This document shows, piece after piece, positions 34,266 through 43,561 of a DNA stretch of 63,654 bases. A program made the position numbers and the translations under genes. How positions within the stretch are numbered: position 1 is the stretch's first letter; each line of letters opens with the position of its first letter. The notes under the pieces were generated by a model. It was not told where the DNA came from. It worked only from the letters and a program-made list of their open reading frames with translations, and made no database searches. This stretch comes from Streptomyces malaysiensis subsp. samsunensis (lineage in GTDB: Bacteria; Actinomycetota; Actinomycetes; Streptomycetales; Streptomycetaceae). Where the stretch lies: contig NZ_JANIIC010000063.1 in assembly GCF_024519315.1 (NCBI RefSeq), forward strand, positions 1 to 63,654, given 5' to 3'.

Positions 34266-34925
34266 CTTTCCCCTCCCCGCCCCTCCCCGCAACCGGGGCT
34301 TCGCCCCAGCCCCCGCAACCGGGGCTTCGCCCCAGGCCCCACAACCGGGGCTCCGCCCGAGACCCCGGACCGGGGTTCTCGCCTTAGCCTTTCGGTCCGG
34401 GGCTCTCGCCCCCTTGCCGCAGCATCGGTATGCGGCTCCACCGTGTGGCGGGGCTCCGCCTCGGCCTCCTGGCCGGGGTTCTGGCCCTTCCCGTGGCGTC
34501 GATTTGCAGCTGCGCCGCGTGGTCGGGCTTCGCCCCCGGGCCTCGGGGTCCAGGGGCGGAGCCCTTGGTAGCGGGAAGGGGCGGGTAGGGGAAAGCATCG
34601 GCATGCGGCTCCGCCGCGTTGCGGGGCTTCGACCCAGCCCCCAGACCCCGGACCGGGGTTCCGAGCCCCCAGACCCCGGACCGGGGTTCCGAGCCCCCAG
34701 ACCCCGGACCGGGGTTCCGAGCCCCCAGACCCTGGAACCGGGGTTCCGAGCCCCCAGACCCCGGGCCGGGGTTCTGCCTCTGCCTCCGGTCCGGGGCTCT
34801 CGGCCCTTCCAGCAGCCCCTTCCCGCGGCATCGATTTGCGGCTCCGCCGCCTGGTCGGGGGCCGGCCCGGACGCCGGGGTCCAGGGGCGGAGCCCCTGGT
34901 AGTGGGAGGGGCGGGGAGGGGAAAG
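34266..34925. repeat. Composite repeat island bounded by 22-bp inverted repeats
   Basis: The ends (34266-34287 and 34904-34925) are perfect 22-bp inverted repeats of the same C-rich/G-rich type as the element at 27.7 kb. Inside are three or more copies of the ATATGCGGCTCCGCCGCG and GGGGTCCAGGGGCGGAGCC modules, two AACCGGGGCTTCGCCCCA units and a 28-bp tandem array. No gene is credible in the 34251-35133 spacer. Confidence 0.85.
34643..34783. repeat. 28-bp tandem repeat, five copies
   Basis: AGACCCCGGACCGGGGTTCC plus GAGCCCCC is repeated at 34643, 34671, 34699, 34727 and 34756 (the fourth unit is 29 bp). Each unit contains the palindrome CCCCGGACCGGGG. It lies inside the inverted-repeat-bounded island. 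Confidence 0.9.
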
Positions 34926-35133
34926 ACCCGCCGGGACCCGCCGGACACACCGCGGCCGCACCGGCCACCGGCGGAGTCCACGGGTGAGGCGACCGGCGCG
35001 GGGGCGGGCTGCGGCATCCGTCCCCGCGCCGTCCCCGTACCATGGGGGTGAGGCCGAGGCGTGATCAGCCCGGCGGAAGGCGCGCCGCACCAGGAGCGCG
35101 CCGCCACCCAACAACCGGGAGAAGCGCGCTTTC

Positions 35134-37029
35134 ATGCCCACGCGCCACGACATTCGTAACGTTGCCATCGTCGCCCACGTCGACCACGGCAAGACGACCC
35201 TCGTCGACGCCATGCTCAAGCAGGCGGGCGCGTTCGCCGCCCACCAGCAGGTGGACGACCGGGTCATGGACTCCAACGACCTGGAGCGCGAGAAGGGCAT
35301 CACCATTCTCGCGAAGAACACCGCCGTGAAGTACCACCCGGCGGACGGCGGCGACCCCGTCACCATCAACATCATCGACACCCCCGGCCACGCCGACTTC
35401 GGCGGTGAGGTCGAGCGCGGGCTGTCCATGGTCGACGCGGTGGTCCTGCTGGTGGACGCCTCCGAGGGGCCGCTGCCGCAGACCCGCTTCGTACTGCGCA
35501 AGGCGCTCCAGGCCAAGCTGCCGGTGATCCTGTGCATCAACAAGACCGACCGACCGGACTCCCGGATCGACGAGGTCGTCAACGAGGCGTACGACCTCTT
35601 CCTGGACCTGGACGCGACCGAGGAGCAGATCGAATTCCCGATCGTCTACGCCTGCGCCCGCGACGGTGTGGCCTCGCTGACCAAGCCGGAGGACGGCACC
35701 GTCCCGGCCGACAGCGACAGCCTCCAGCCGTTCTTCTCCGCCCTCCTGGACACCGTCCCGGCGCCGGAGTACGACGCGGCCGCGCCGCTCCAGGCCCATG
35801 TCACCAACCTGGACGCGGACAACTTCCTCGGCCGTATCGCGCTGCTCCGGGTCGAGCAGGGCGAGCTGAAGAAGGGGCAGACGGTCGCGTGGATCAAGCG
35901 CGACGGCACCATCTCCAACGTCCGGATCACCGAGCTGATGATGACCGAGGCGCTCACCCGCAAGCCCGCCGAGGTGGCGGGCCCCGGTGACATCTGCGCC
36001 GTAGCCGGCATCCCGGACATCATGATCGGCGAGACCCTGGCCGACCCGGAGAACCCGGTCGCGCTGCCGCTGATCACCGTCGACGAGCCCGCGATCTCGA
36101 TGACCATCGGCACCAACACCTCCCCGCTGGTCGGCCGCGGCCCCGGCGGCAAGGGCGCCGACAAGTCGGCCGTGAAGGACCGCAAGGTCACCGCGCGGCT
36201 GGTCAAGGACCGGCTCGAGCGCGAGCTGATCGGTAACGTCTCGCTGCGCGTGCTGCCCACCGACCGCCCGGACGCCTGGGAGGTGCAGGGCCGGGGCGAG
36301 TTGGCGCTGGCGATCCTGGTGGAGACCATGCGCCGGGAGGGCTTCGAGCTGACCGTCGGCAAGCCGCAGGTGGTCACCCGGGAGATCGAGGGCAAGGTCC
36401 ACGAGCCGATCGAGCGCATCACCATCGATGTGCCCGAGGAGCACATGGGCGCGGTCACCCAGCTCATGGGCACCCGCAAGGGCCGGATGGACAACATGTC
36501 CAACCACGGCTCCGGCTGGGTCCGCATGGAGTTCATCGTTCCCTCCCGCGGTCTGATCGGCTTCCGTACCGAGTTCCTGACCGCGACGCGCGGCACCGGT
36601 ATCGCCCACTCCATCCACGAGGGCCACGAGCCGTGGTTCGGCGAGCTGAAGACGCGTAACAACGGCTCACTGGTGGCCGACCGCTCGGGCGCGGTGACCG
36701 CCTTCGCGATGACCAACCTCCAGGAGCGCGGTGTGCTGTTCGTCTCGCCGGGCACCGAGGTGTATGAGGGCATGATCGTCGGCGAGAACTCCCGCTCCGA
36801 CGACATGGACGTCAACATCACCAAGGAGAAGAAGCTCACCAACATGCGGTCCTCCACCGCGGATGTGACCGAGTCCCTGGTCCCGCCGCGGATGCTCTCG
36901 CTCGAGCAGTCCCTGGAGTTCTGCCGCGACGACGAATGCGTCGAGGTGACGCCGGAGACGGTGCGGATCCGCAAGGTGGTGCTGGACCAGAAGGAGCGCG
37001 CCCGCTCGGCCGCCCGCGCCAAGCGCTGA
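35134..37029 (+). CDS. typA: TypA/BipA translational GTPase
   Basis: 631 aa. G1 is AHVDHGKTTL, G3 DTPGHADFGG, G4 NKTD; the switch region carries LEREKGITI. EF-G-like domains II, III and V follow, and the TypA-specific C-terminal domain (GTRKGRMDNM, VPSRGLIGFR, NITKEKKLTNMRSS) is complete. It binds the 70S ribosome and acts in 50S assembly and stress adaptation. ATG 35134 has GGGAGAAG upstream. It stands alone, with a hairpin terminator about 140 bp downstream and a 27-bp tandem repeat that starts on its last codons. Confidence 0.96.
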   Translation: MPTRHDIRNVAIVAHVDHGKTTLVDAMLKQAGAFAAHQQVDDRVMDSNDLEREKGITILAKNTAVKYHPADGGDPVTINIIDTPGHADFGGEVERGLSMVDAVVLLVDASEGPLPQTRFVLRKALQAKLPVILCINKTDRPDSRIDEVVNEAYDLFLDLDATEEQIEFPIVYACARDGVASLTKPEDGTVPADSDSLQPFFSALLDTVPAPEYDAAAPLQAHVTNLDADNFLGRIALLRVEQGELKKGQTVAWIKRDGTISNVRITELMMTEALTRKPAEVAGPGDICAVAGIPDIMIGETLADPENPVALPLITVDEPAISMTIGTNTSPLVGRGPGGKGADKSAVKDRKVTARLVKDRLERELIGNVSLRVLPTDRPDAWEVQGRGELALAILVETMRREGFELTVGKPQVVTREIEGKVHEPIERITIDVPEEHMGAVTQLMGTRKGRMDNMSNHGSGWVRMEFIVPSRGLIGFRTEFLTATRGTGIAHSIHEGHEPWFGELKTRNNGSLVADRSGAVTAFAMTNLQERGVLFVSPGTEVYEGMIVGENSRSDDMDVNITKEKKLTNMRSSTADVTESLVPPRMLSLEQSLEFCRDDECVEVTPETVRIRKVVLDQKERARSAARAKR

Positions 37030-37096
37030 CGCTCGCCCCCGGGCGCCAAGCGCCGACGCTCGCGCCTGGGTACGACGCGCCGAGGCTCGCGCCCGG
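37016..37096. repeat. 27-bp tandem array that begins inside the typA 3' end
   Basis: Three units start at 37016, 37043 and 37070 (GCGCCAAGCGC(T/C)GACGCTCG...). The first holds the last codons and stop of typA; the others are diverged copies downstream. Confidence 0.8.
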
Positions 37097-37165
37097 CGCC
37101 GCCGCGCACACCGGCGCCGATCACGGAGCGTAGGCGCCCCACCGCGCCTCGGTGAGCCGTCCATG

Positions 37166-37201
37166 GCCCGGACCCACCGCTTCCACGGCGGGGGTCCGGG
37201 C
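37166..37201 (+). terminator. typA terminator hairpin
   Basis: GCCCGGACCC (37166-37175) pairs perfectly with GGGTCCGGGC (37192-37201) and is followed by TCTTG. Confidence 0.75.
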
Positions 37202-37570
37202 TCTTGCCATGTCAGCAACGTGCCAGTCAAGCGGTTATCCGGATCCGGGCGTCCGGATATCGGCGTCCGGGCTCCGCATGATGTGTTAACAGTCCGTTTC
37301 GCGTGTGTCTGTCTGGGACAGTTTTGTCCGGATTTCAAAGCTCCGCGCGTAGATGCTGTGACCAAAGCGAGACCCATAAGGTGTGGTTTAAGGGCCGGAC
37401 GTGCTCAATCATGGGGTCCATTGAGCTCGGGTCAATGGGTCACACGCTGTGGGGAGCGCGGACCTACGAGCGCATCTGGGGGGTTCCGGTCCCTTTCGCT
37501 GTCAGGGGTGTCAGCGTGTCTCCGGGCGCCCCCTCTCGTAGTGACAGTGGACTCCTGAGGAGGCAAACCC
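37202..37570. other. Promoter-bearing leader of the first oligopeptide importer
   Basis: About 370 bp of somewhat lower GC than the surroundings and without a gene. It ends with GAGGAGG 8 bp before the binding-protein start. Its length suggests regulated transcription; I cannot assign boxes. Confidence 0.4.
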
Positions 37571-39214
37571 ATGCGCGGTGCGCAGAGCGCCAAGTGGGTC
37601 GCGTTGGCAGCAGTTGTGGCACTCGCCGCGACCGCCTGTGGTGGCAACGACAGCGACAGCGGCAGCAATGACATGAACAAGGGCACGGCGGACCCGAACG
37701 GGATACTCACCGCCCAGCTGAGCGAGCCGCAGAACCCGCTGCAGCCGGCGAACGCCAAGGAGAGCCAGGGCAGCCGGGTGCTCCGCACGATCTTCGCGGG
37801 CCTGGTGGACTACGAGCCTGGCACCGGCAAGCTGGTGTACGTCAACGCCGAGTCCGTCACCCCCAACAAGGACTCCTCCGTCTGGACCGTCAAGCTCAAG
37901 CCGGGCTGGAAGTTCCACAACGGCGAGGCCGTGACCGCCAAGTCCTATGTGGACTCCTGGAACTGGTCCGCCAACGTCGCGAACAACCAGACCAACTCCA
38001 GCTGGTTCCAGGACATCAAGGGCTACGAGGACGTCCACCCGGAGAAGGGCAAGCCCAAGGCCGACAAGATGTCCGGCCTGAAGGTCGTCAACGACAACGA
38101 GTTCAAGATCGAGCTCAACAGCTCGGTCTCGTACTTCGCCTACAAGCTGGGCTACGACGTGTGGACCCCGCTGCCCAGCGGCTTCTTCAAGGACCCCAAG
38201 GGCTACGGTGAGAAGCCGGTCGGGAACGGTCCCTACAAGTTCGTCTCCTGGGACCACAAGAAGATGATCAAGGTCCGTAAGTACGCGGACTACCAGGGCC
38301 CGAACAAGGCCAAGAACGGCGGCATCGACTTCAAGAACTACACCACCGCCGACGCCGCCTACTCGGACCTGCGCTCCAACAACCTCGACTGGATCGAGCA
38401 GGTCCCGACCACCGCGCTGACCAACTACAAGTCGGACCTCGGCAAGCGCGCGATCGACGAGGAGTACTCGGCGGTCCAGTCGGTCGTCCCGGCCTTCTAC
38501 ACCGACCAGTTCAAGGACATCGACCCCAAGGTCATCCAGGGTCTGTCCATGGCGATCGACCGTGACACGATCACCAAGACCGTGCTGCACGGCTCCCGCA
38601 CCCCGGCCGACAGCTATGTCGCCCGCGGCGTGATCGGCTACAAGGCCGGCGCGCTCAAGGAGCAGGTCACCTACGACCCGGCCAAGGCCAAGGCCCTCAT
38701 CAAGGAGGGCGGCGGGGTCCCGGGCAACAAGATCTCGATCCAGTACAACGCCGACCAGGACCACAAGCCCTGGGTGGACGCGGTCTGCAACAGCATCCGC
38801 AAGGCCACCGGCGTCGACTGCACCGGCGACTCCAAGCCCGACTTCCAGGCCGACCTGAACGCGCGTGACAAGCACCAGGTCAAGTCCATGTACCGCGGTG
38901 GCTGGGTGCTCGACTACCCGGTCAACTCGAACTTCATGAGGGACCTGTACGGCTCCAAGGCGGCCGGTAACACCAGCGGTTACGCCAACAAGGAGTTCGA
39001 CGCGCTCGCCAACAAGGCCGACAAGGCCCCCACCCTCGACGAGACCGTGAAGCTCTACCAGCAGGCGGAGCAGATCCTCGCGAAGGACATGCCGGCGATC
39101 CCGCTGTGGTTCTACAAGGTCAACAGCGGCCAGTCCAGCAAGGTCCTCGGGAAGATCCCCTACGGCCAGGACGGCGACCCCATCTTCACCAACGTCCAGG
39201 TGAAGAAGAAGTAA
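37571..39214 (+). CDS. Oligopeptide ABC importer 1: substrate-binding lipoprotein
   Basis: 547 aa with a lipoprotein signal (lipobox ATAC, Cys 23) and then an SBP5 fold: PQNPLQPANAKESQGS, a KLKPGWKFHNGEAVTAKSYVDSW segment that defines the family, GNGPYKF, and RGGWVLDYPVNSNF near the end. It is Lys/Asn-rich compared with its paralogue at 50.4-52.1 kb. It is the first gene of a five-gene importer. A hairpin after the stop should favour excess binding protein over permeases. Ligand unknown; peptides are expected. Confidence 0.92.
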   Translation: MRGAQSAKWVALAAVVALAATACGGNDSDSGSNDMNKGTADPNGILTAQLSEPQNPLQPANAKESQGSRVLRTIFAGLVDYEPGTGKLVYVNAESVTPNKDSSVWTVKLKPGWKFHNGEAVTAKSYVDSWNWSANVANNQTNSSWFQDIKGYEDVHPEKGKPKADKMSGLKVVNDNEFKIELNSSVSYFAYKLGYDVWTPLPSGFFKDPKGYGEKPVGNGPYKFVSWDHKKMIKVRKYADYQGPNKAKNGGIDFKNYTTADAAYSDLRSNNLDWIEQVPTTALTNYKSDLGKRAIDEEYSAVQSVVPAFYTDQFKDIDPKVIQGLSMAIDRDTITKTVLHGSRTPADSYVARGVIGYKAGALKEQVTYDPAKAKALIKEGGGVPGNKISIQYNADQDHKPWVDAVCNSIRKATGVDCTGDSKPDFQADLNARDKHQVKSMYRGGWVLDYPVNSNFMRDLYGSKAAGNTSGYANKEFDALANKADKAPTLDETVKLYQQAEQILAKDMPAIPLWFYKVNSGQSSKVLGKIPYGQDGDPIFTNVQVKKK

Positions 39215-39229
39215 TCATCGGGACCGCCG

Positions 39230-39273
39230 GCCGGTGCCGCCGCTTCTCCCCACCGGGGAGCGGCGGCACCGGC
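39230..39273 (+). terminator. Hairpin between binding-protein and permease genes
   Basis: A 15-bp perfect stem (39230-39244 with 39259-39273), plus a 4-bp inner stem after a small bulge. It is placed to give partial termination or to protect the upstream message. Confidence 0.7.
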
Positions 39274-39363
39274 CCGCAGGCGTGAGGCCCGCAGCTCATC
39301 CCCCCACCCGCGTGGCGCAGACGAGACGTGGCCTCCGCCGCCCCCCAACGGCATGGAGGCATA

Positions 39364-40290
39364 ATGGGGCGCTACGTCGCCAGGCGACTGCTCCAGATGA
39401 TCCCGGTCTTCATCGGGACCACACTGATTATTTTCCTCATGGTCCACGTCCTTCCCGGCGACCCCATCCGGGCGATGTGGGGCGACAAGGCCGCGGACCC
39501 CGCGCAGGTCGCGTCGCTCCGCCATGAGTTCGGGCTCGACCAGCCCCTGTGGAAGCAGTACATCGACTACATGGTCGACCTCTTCAAGGGCGACTTCGGC
39601 CAGACCTTCGGCGGCCGGCCGGTCTCCGAGGAAATGGGGATGGCCTTCCCGGTGACCCTCCGCCTCGCGGCGGTGGCCCTCACCATCGAAATCATCGTCG
39701 GCATCGGGCTCGGCGCCTGGGCCGGCCTCAAGGCGGGCCGTGCCGTCGACACCGGCGTGCTGATCTTCACCCTGATCGTCATCTCGATGCCGGTCTTCGT
39801 CCTCGGCTACCTGGCCCGGTTCATCTTCGCCGACGAGCTCGGCTGGCTGCCACCGAACGTGCAGGACTCGATGGACGTCCAGCAGCTGCTGCTGCCCGGC
39901 TTCGTTCTCGCGATGCTCTCCATGGCGTATGTGGCCCGGCTGACCCGCACCACCTTCGCGGAGAACCTGCGCGCGGACTACATGCGCACCGCGCTCGCCA
40001 AGGGGCTGCCGCGCCGCCGGATCGTCGGCGTCCACCTGCTGCGCAACTCGCTCATCCCCGTGGTGACCTTCCTCGGCACCGACGTCGGCGCGCTGGTCGG
40101 CGGCGCGGTGGTCACCGAGGGCATCTTCAACGTCCAGGGCGTCGGCAATCTGCTCTTCAAGGCGCTGGGACAGCGGGAGGGCACCACCATCGTCGGTGTC
40201 GTGACGATCTTCGTCCTCGTCATCCTGCTGATCAATCTGCTCGTCGACCTGCTGTACGCGGTCCTGGACCCGAGGATCCGGTATGCCTGA
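39364..40290 (+). CDS. Oligopeptide ABC importer 1: DppB-type permease
   Basis: 308 aa, six transmembrane segments. It starts MGRYVARRLLQMIPVFIG, the classical DppB/OppB N-terminus, with the LGLDQPLWKQY-like loop and the EAA coupling motif in RTALAKGLPRRRIV. It ends LDLLYAVLDPRIRYA. GGAGG 4 bp before ATG 39364 decides the start. The stop overlaps the next gene by 8 nt. Confidence 0.93.
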   Translation: MGRYVARRLLQMIPVFIGTTLIIFLMVHVLPGDPIRAMWGDKAADPAQVASLRHEFGLDQPLWKQYIDYMVDLFKGDFGQTFGGRPVSEEMGMAFPVTLRLAAVALTIEIIVGIGLGAWAGLKAGRAVDTGVLIFTLIVISMPVFVLGYLARFIFADELGWLPPNVQDSMDVQQLLLPGFVLAMLSMAYVARLTRTTFAENLRADYMRTALAKGLPRRRIVGVHLLRNSLIPVVTFLGTDVGALVGGAVVTEGIFNVQGVGNLLFKALGQREGTTIVGVVTIFVLVILLINLLVDLLYAVLDPRIRYA

Positions 40291-41263
40291 CGTGACCAAA
40301 TCCCAGTCCGGCGGCGCGGCGGTCGACGCCGTGGCCCCGCCAGTCGAGGCGGACGCCGCCACCACCGCCGCTCCCGCCGCCGGCCCCGCCCCCCAGGGCA
40401 AGCCGCGCTCGCTGTGGGGCGACGCCTGGTTCGAGCTGCGCCACCGTCCGCTGTTCTGGATCTCGGCGGTGCTGCTGGTGCTGCTGCTGGCCATCGCGGC
40501 GTTCCCCGGCCTGTTCACCAGCGCCGAGCCGCGCAACGGCGATCTGACCAACCACTTCCTGACCAAGCCCGAGCTGACCCACTTCTTCCAGGCCGACTGG
40601 TTCGGCTACGACGGCCAGGGCCGCTCCATCTACGCCCGGGTCATCTACGGCACCCGCGCCTCGATCATGGTCGGCGTCGGCGTGACCGCGGTGGTGACCC
40701 TCGTCGGCGGTCTGCTGGGCATGGTGGCCGGGTACTTCGGCGGCTGGATCGACTCGATCATCTCCCGGCTCGTCGACATCTTCTTCGGCCTGCCGTTCCT
40801 GCTCGGCTCGATGGTCGTCCTGAACGCCTTCACCGAGCGCAAGGTGTACGTCGTGATCGCGGCGCTCGCCTTCCTCGGCTGGACTACCATCGCCCGGGTG
40901 ATGCGCAGTTCGGTGATCACCGCCAAGCAGGCGGACTACGTCACCGCGGCGCGTGCGCTCGGCGCGGGCACCGGCCGGATCCTCTTCCGGCACGTCCTGC
41001 CGAACGCTCTGGCACCCACCATCGTGGTGGCCACCATCTCCCTCGGCGCGTACATCTCCGCCGAGGCCACGCTGTCCTTCCTCGGCCTCGGCCTCGCCGA
41101 CCCCACCATCTCGTGGGGCATCGACATCTCCGACGCCAAGGACGCCATCCGGGACAACCCGCATGTGATGTTGTTCCCGGCCGGAATGCTGAGCCTCACC
41201 GTGTTCGCATTCATCACGCTCGGCGACGCGGTGCGCGACGCCCTCGACCCCAAGCTGCGCTGA
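40283..41263 (+). CDS. Oligopeptide ABC importer 1: DppC-type permease
   Basis: 326 aa. A 45-residue Ala/Pro-rich cytosolic start precedes six transmembrane segments, with a large extracellular loop (residues 75-115) typical of OppC. The coupling helix ARALGAGTGRILFRHVLPN and ending GDAVRDALDPKLR are standard. Its ATG lies within the previous gene (8-nt overlap). Confidence 0.93.
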   Translation: MPDVTKSQSGGAAVDAVAPPVEADAATTAAPAAGPAPQGKPRSLWGDAWFELRHRPLFWISAVLLVLLLAIAAFPGLFTSAEPRNGDLTNHFLTKPELTHFFQADWFGYDGQGRSIYARVIYGTRASIMVGVGVTAVVTLVGGLLGMVAGYFGGWIDSIISRLVDIFFGLPFLLGSMVVLNAFTERKVYVVIAALAFLGWTTIARVMRSSVITAKQADYVTAARALGAGTGRILFRHVLPNALAPTIVVATISLGAYISAEATLSFLGLGLADPTISWGIDISDAKDAIRDNPHVMLFPAGMLSLTVFAFITLGDAVRDALDPKLR

Positions 41264-41274
41264 GGAGGGCGTAC

Positions 41275-42333
41275 GTGACCACCATCGAGAAGACCGCGGA
41301 CGACGCCGTCCGCGAGGGCGCGGGCGACGGCGGCACCCCGCTGCTGGAAGTCCGTGATCTGCATGTGGAGTTCCACACCCGGGACGGTGTCGCCAAGGCC
41401 GTCAACGGCGTCAACTACAACGTCCACGCCGGTGAGACGCTCGCCGTCCTCGGCGAGTCCGGCTCCGGCAAGTCGGTGACCGCCCAGGCGATCATGGGCA
41501 TCCTGGACATGCCGCCCGGGAGGATCCCCCAGGGGCAGATCCTGTTCCGGGGCGAGGACATGCTCACCATGTCGGCCGAGGACCGCCGGAAGATCCGCGG
41601 CCGGAAGATCGCCATGATCTTCCAGGACGCGCTCTCGGCGCTGAACCCGGTGCTCTCCGTGGGCTATCAGCTCGGCGAGATGTTCCGGGTCCACCAGGGC
41701 CTGTCCAAGAAGGACGCCAAGGCCAAGGCCATCGAGCTGATGGACCGGGTCCGCATCCCGGCGGCCAAGGAGCGGGTGAGCGACTACCCGCACCAGTTCT
41801 CCGGCGGTATGCGCCAGCGCATCATGATCGCCATGGCGATGGCGCTGGAGCCGGACCTGATCATCGCCGACGAGCCCACCACGGCCCTTGACGTGACCGT
41901 CCAGGCCCAGGTGATGGACCTGCTCGCGGAGCTCCAGCGCGAGTACCACATGGGTCTGATCCTGATCACCCATGACCTGGGTGTGGTGGCGGACGTCGCC
42001 GACAAGATCGCCGTGATGTACGCGGGCCGGATCGTCGAGACCGCCCCCGTGCACGAGCTCTACAAGCGCCCGGCCCACCCCTACACCCAGGGTCTGCTGG
42101 AGTCCATCCCGCGCCTGGACCGCAAGGGGCAGGAGCTCTACGCGATCAAGGGGCTGCCGCCCAATCTGCTCAAGATCCCCACGGGCTGCGCCTTCAACCC
42201 GCGCTGCCCCAGGGCCGAGGACATCTGCCGTACGGAGGTCCCCGCCCTGGTGCCGGTCACCGAGCAGGACGGCACGGAGCTGCCGGGCCGCGGCAGCGCC
42301 TGCCACTTCTGGAAGGAGACCATCCATGGCTGA
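41275..42333 (+). CDS. Oligopeptide ABC importer 1: DppD-type ATPase
   Basis: 352 aa from GTG 41275 (GAGGAGGG upstream). Walker A GESGSGKSV, Q-loop FQDALSALNPV, signature FSGGMRQR, Walker B LIIADEPTTALD and H-loop ITHDLG are all present. The C-terminal Opp/Dpp extension carries four cysteines (CAFNPRCPRAEDIC...CHFW), which in this family can bind an iron-sulfur cluster. The stop overlaps the next ATG by 8 nt (ATGGCTGA). Confidence 0.94.
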   Translation: MTTIEKTADDAVREGAGDGGTPLLEVRDLHVEFHTRDGVAKAVNGVNYNVHAGETLAVLGESGSGKSVTAQAIMGILDMPPGRIPQGQILFRGEDMLTMSAEDRRKIRGRKIAMIFQDALSALNPVLSVGYQLGEMFRVHQGLSKKDAKAKAIELMDRVRIPAAKERVSDYPHQFSGGMRQRIMIAMAMALEPDLIIADEPTTALDVTVQAQVMDLLAELQREYHMGLILITHDLGVVADVADKIAVMYAGRIVETAPVHELYKRPAHPYTQGLLESIPRLDRKGQELYAIKGLPPNLLKIPTGCAFNPRCPRAEDICRTEVPALVPVTEQDGTELPGRGSACHFWKETIHG

Positions 42334-43483
42334 CACCGAGAAGAACGACAAGGCCATGGAACCGGCCGCGGACACCACCCCCAACGTCACGGAGGTGGAG
42401 ACGGTCGAAGCGGCCACCGAGGACGAGGCCGTCGCCGCGATCGAGGCGAAGGTCGACCGGGGCGAGCCGATCCTCCAGGTGCGCAACCTGGTCAAGCACT
42501 TCCCGCTGACCCAGGGCATCCTCTTCAAGCGGCAGATCGGCGCGGTCAAGGCGGTCGACGGCATCTCCTTCGACCTCTACCAGGGCGAGACGCTCGGCAT
42601 CGTCGGCGAGTCCGGCTGTGGCAAGTCCACCGTCGCCAAGCTGCTGATGACCCTGGAGACCGCCACCGCGGGCGAGGTCTTCTACAAGGGCCAGGACATC
42701 ACCCGGCTGTCGGGCCGCGCGCTGCGGGCCGTCCGCCGCAACATCCAGATGGTGTTCCAGGATCCCTACACCTCGCTCAACCCCCGTATGACCGTGGGCG
42801 ACATCATCGGGGAGCCCTTCGAGATCCACCCCGAGGTGGCCCCGAAGGGCGACCGCCGCCGCAAGGTCCAGGACCTCCTGGACGTGGTGGGCCTCAACCC
42901 CGAGTACATCAACCGCTACCCCCACCAGTTCTCCGGCGGTCAGCGCCAGCGCATCGGCATCGCCCGCGGCCTCGCCCTCAACCCGGAGATCATCATCTGC
43001 GACGAGCCGGTCTCCGCGCTCGACGTCTCCGTCCAGGCTCAGGTCATCAATCTGATGGAGGGCCTCCAGGACGAGTTCAACCTGTCCTACATCTTCATCG
43101 CCCACGACCTGTCCATCGTCCGGCACATCTCCGACCGGGTCGGCGTGATGTACCTGGGCAAGATGGCCGAGATCGGCTCCGACACCGAGATCTACGACCA
43201 CCCGACGCACCCCTACACCCAGGCGCTGCTGTCGGCCGTCCCGGTCCCGGACCCGGAGTCGCGCGAGGGCCGCGAACGCATCATCCTCACCGGCGACGTC
43301 CCCTCCCCGGCCAACCCGCCCTCCGGCTGCCGCTTCCGCACCCGCTGCTGGAAGGCCGAGGACAAATGCGCCAAGGAGGTCCCCCTCCTGGCCATCCCAC
43401 AGCGCTTCGCCGGCACGGACTCGCCTGCGGCGCATGAGTCGGCGTGTCACTTCGCGGAGGAAAAGGACGTGGTCCACGCCTGA
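42326..43483 (+). CDS. Oligopeptide ABC importer 1: DppF-type ATPase
   Basis: 385 aa. An acidic 50-residue N-terminus precedes LVKHFPLTQGILFKRQIG, a DppF hallmark. Walker A is GESGCGKST, signature FSGGQRQR, Walker B IIICDEPVSALD; the C-terminal cysteine motif is CRFRTRCWKAEDKC. It pairs with the DppD-type subunit to power import. It is the last gene; a 21-bp perfect hairpin follows. Confidence 0.94.
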   Translation: MADTEKNDKAMEPAADTTPNVTEVETVEAATEDEAVAAIEAKVDRGEPILQVRNLVKHFPLTQGILFKRQIGAVKAVDGISFDLYQGETLGIVGESGCGKSTVAKLLMTLETATAGEVFYKGQDITRLSGRALRAVRRNIQMVFQDPYTSLNPRMTVGDIIGEPFEIHPEVAPKGDRRRKVQDLLDVVGLNPEYINRYPHQFSGGQRQRIGIARGLALNPEIIICDEPVSALDVSVQAQVINLMEGLQDEFNLSYIFIAHDLSIVRHISDRVGVMYLGKMAEIGSDTEIYDHPTHPYTQALLSAVPVPDPESREGRERIILTGDVPSPANPPSGCRFRTRCWKAEDKCAKEVPLLAIPQRFAGTDSPAAHESACHFAEEKDVVHA

Positions 43484-43509
43484 CACTCCCGCGCGAGCCG
43501 CAGCCGAAC

Positions 43510-43556
43510 GACGAGGGCCGCCCGGCCGTGATCACCACGGCCGGGCGGCCCTCGTC
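43510..43556. terminator. Very strong bidirectional terminator (21-bp perfect stem)
   Basis: 43510-43530 pairs without mismatch with 43536-43556 around a 5-nt loop. It separates the convergent importer 1 operon and the HATPase gene. Confidence 0.92.
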
Positions 43557-43561
43557 GTCGT

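Noticed and set aside
34266..34925. Inverted-repeat island as a linear-chromosome telomere
   Set aside because: It is flanked on both sides by conserved genes (an SBP gene and typA) and lacks the dense short palindromes of Streptomyces ends.
32064..35582. Open frame of more than 1100 codons on the minus strand
   Set aside because: It runs antisense to the SBP gene and typA and through repeats, has no domains, and is explained by third-position GC bias.
37202..37570. Riboswitch or T-box in the leader of importer 1
   Set aside because: The leader is long, but no conserved core of a known riboswitch is recognisable.
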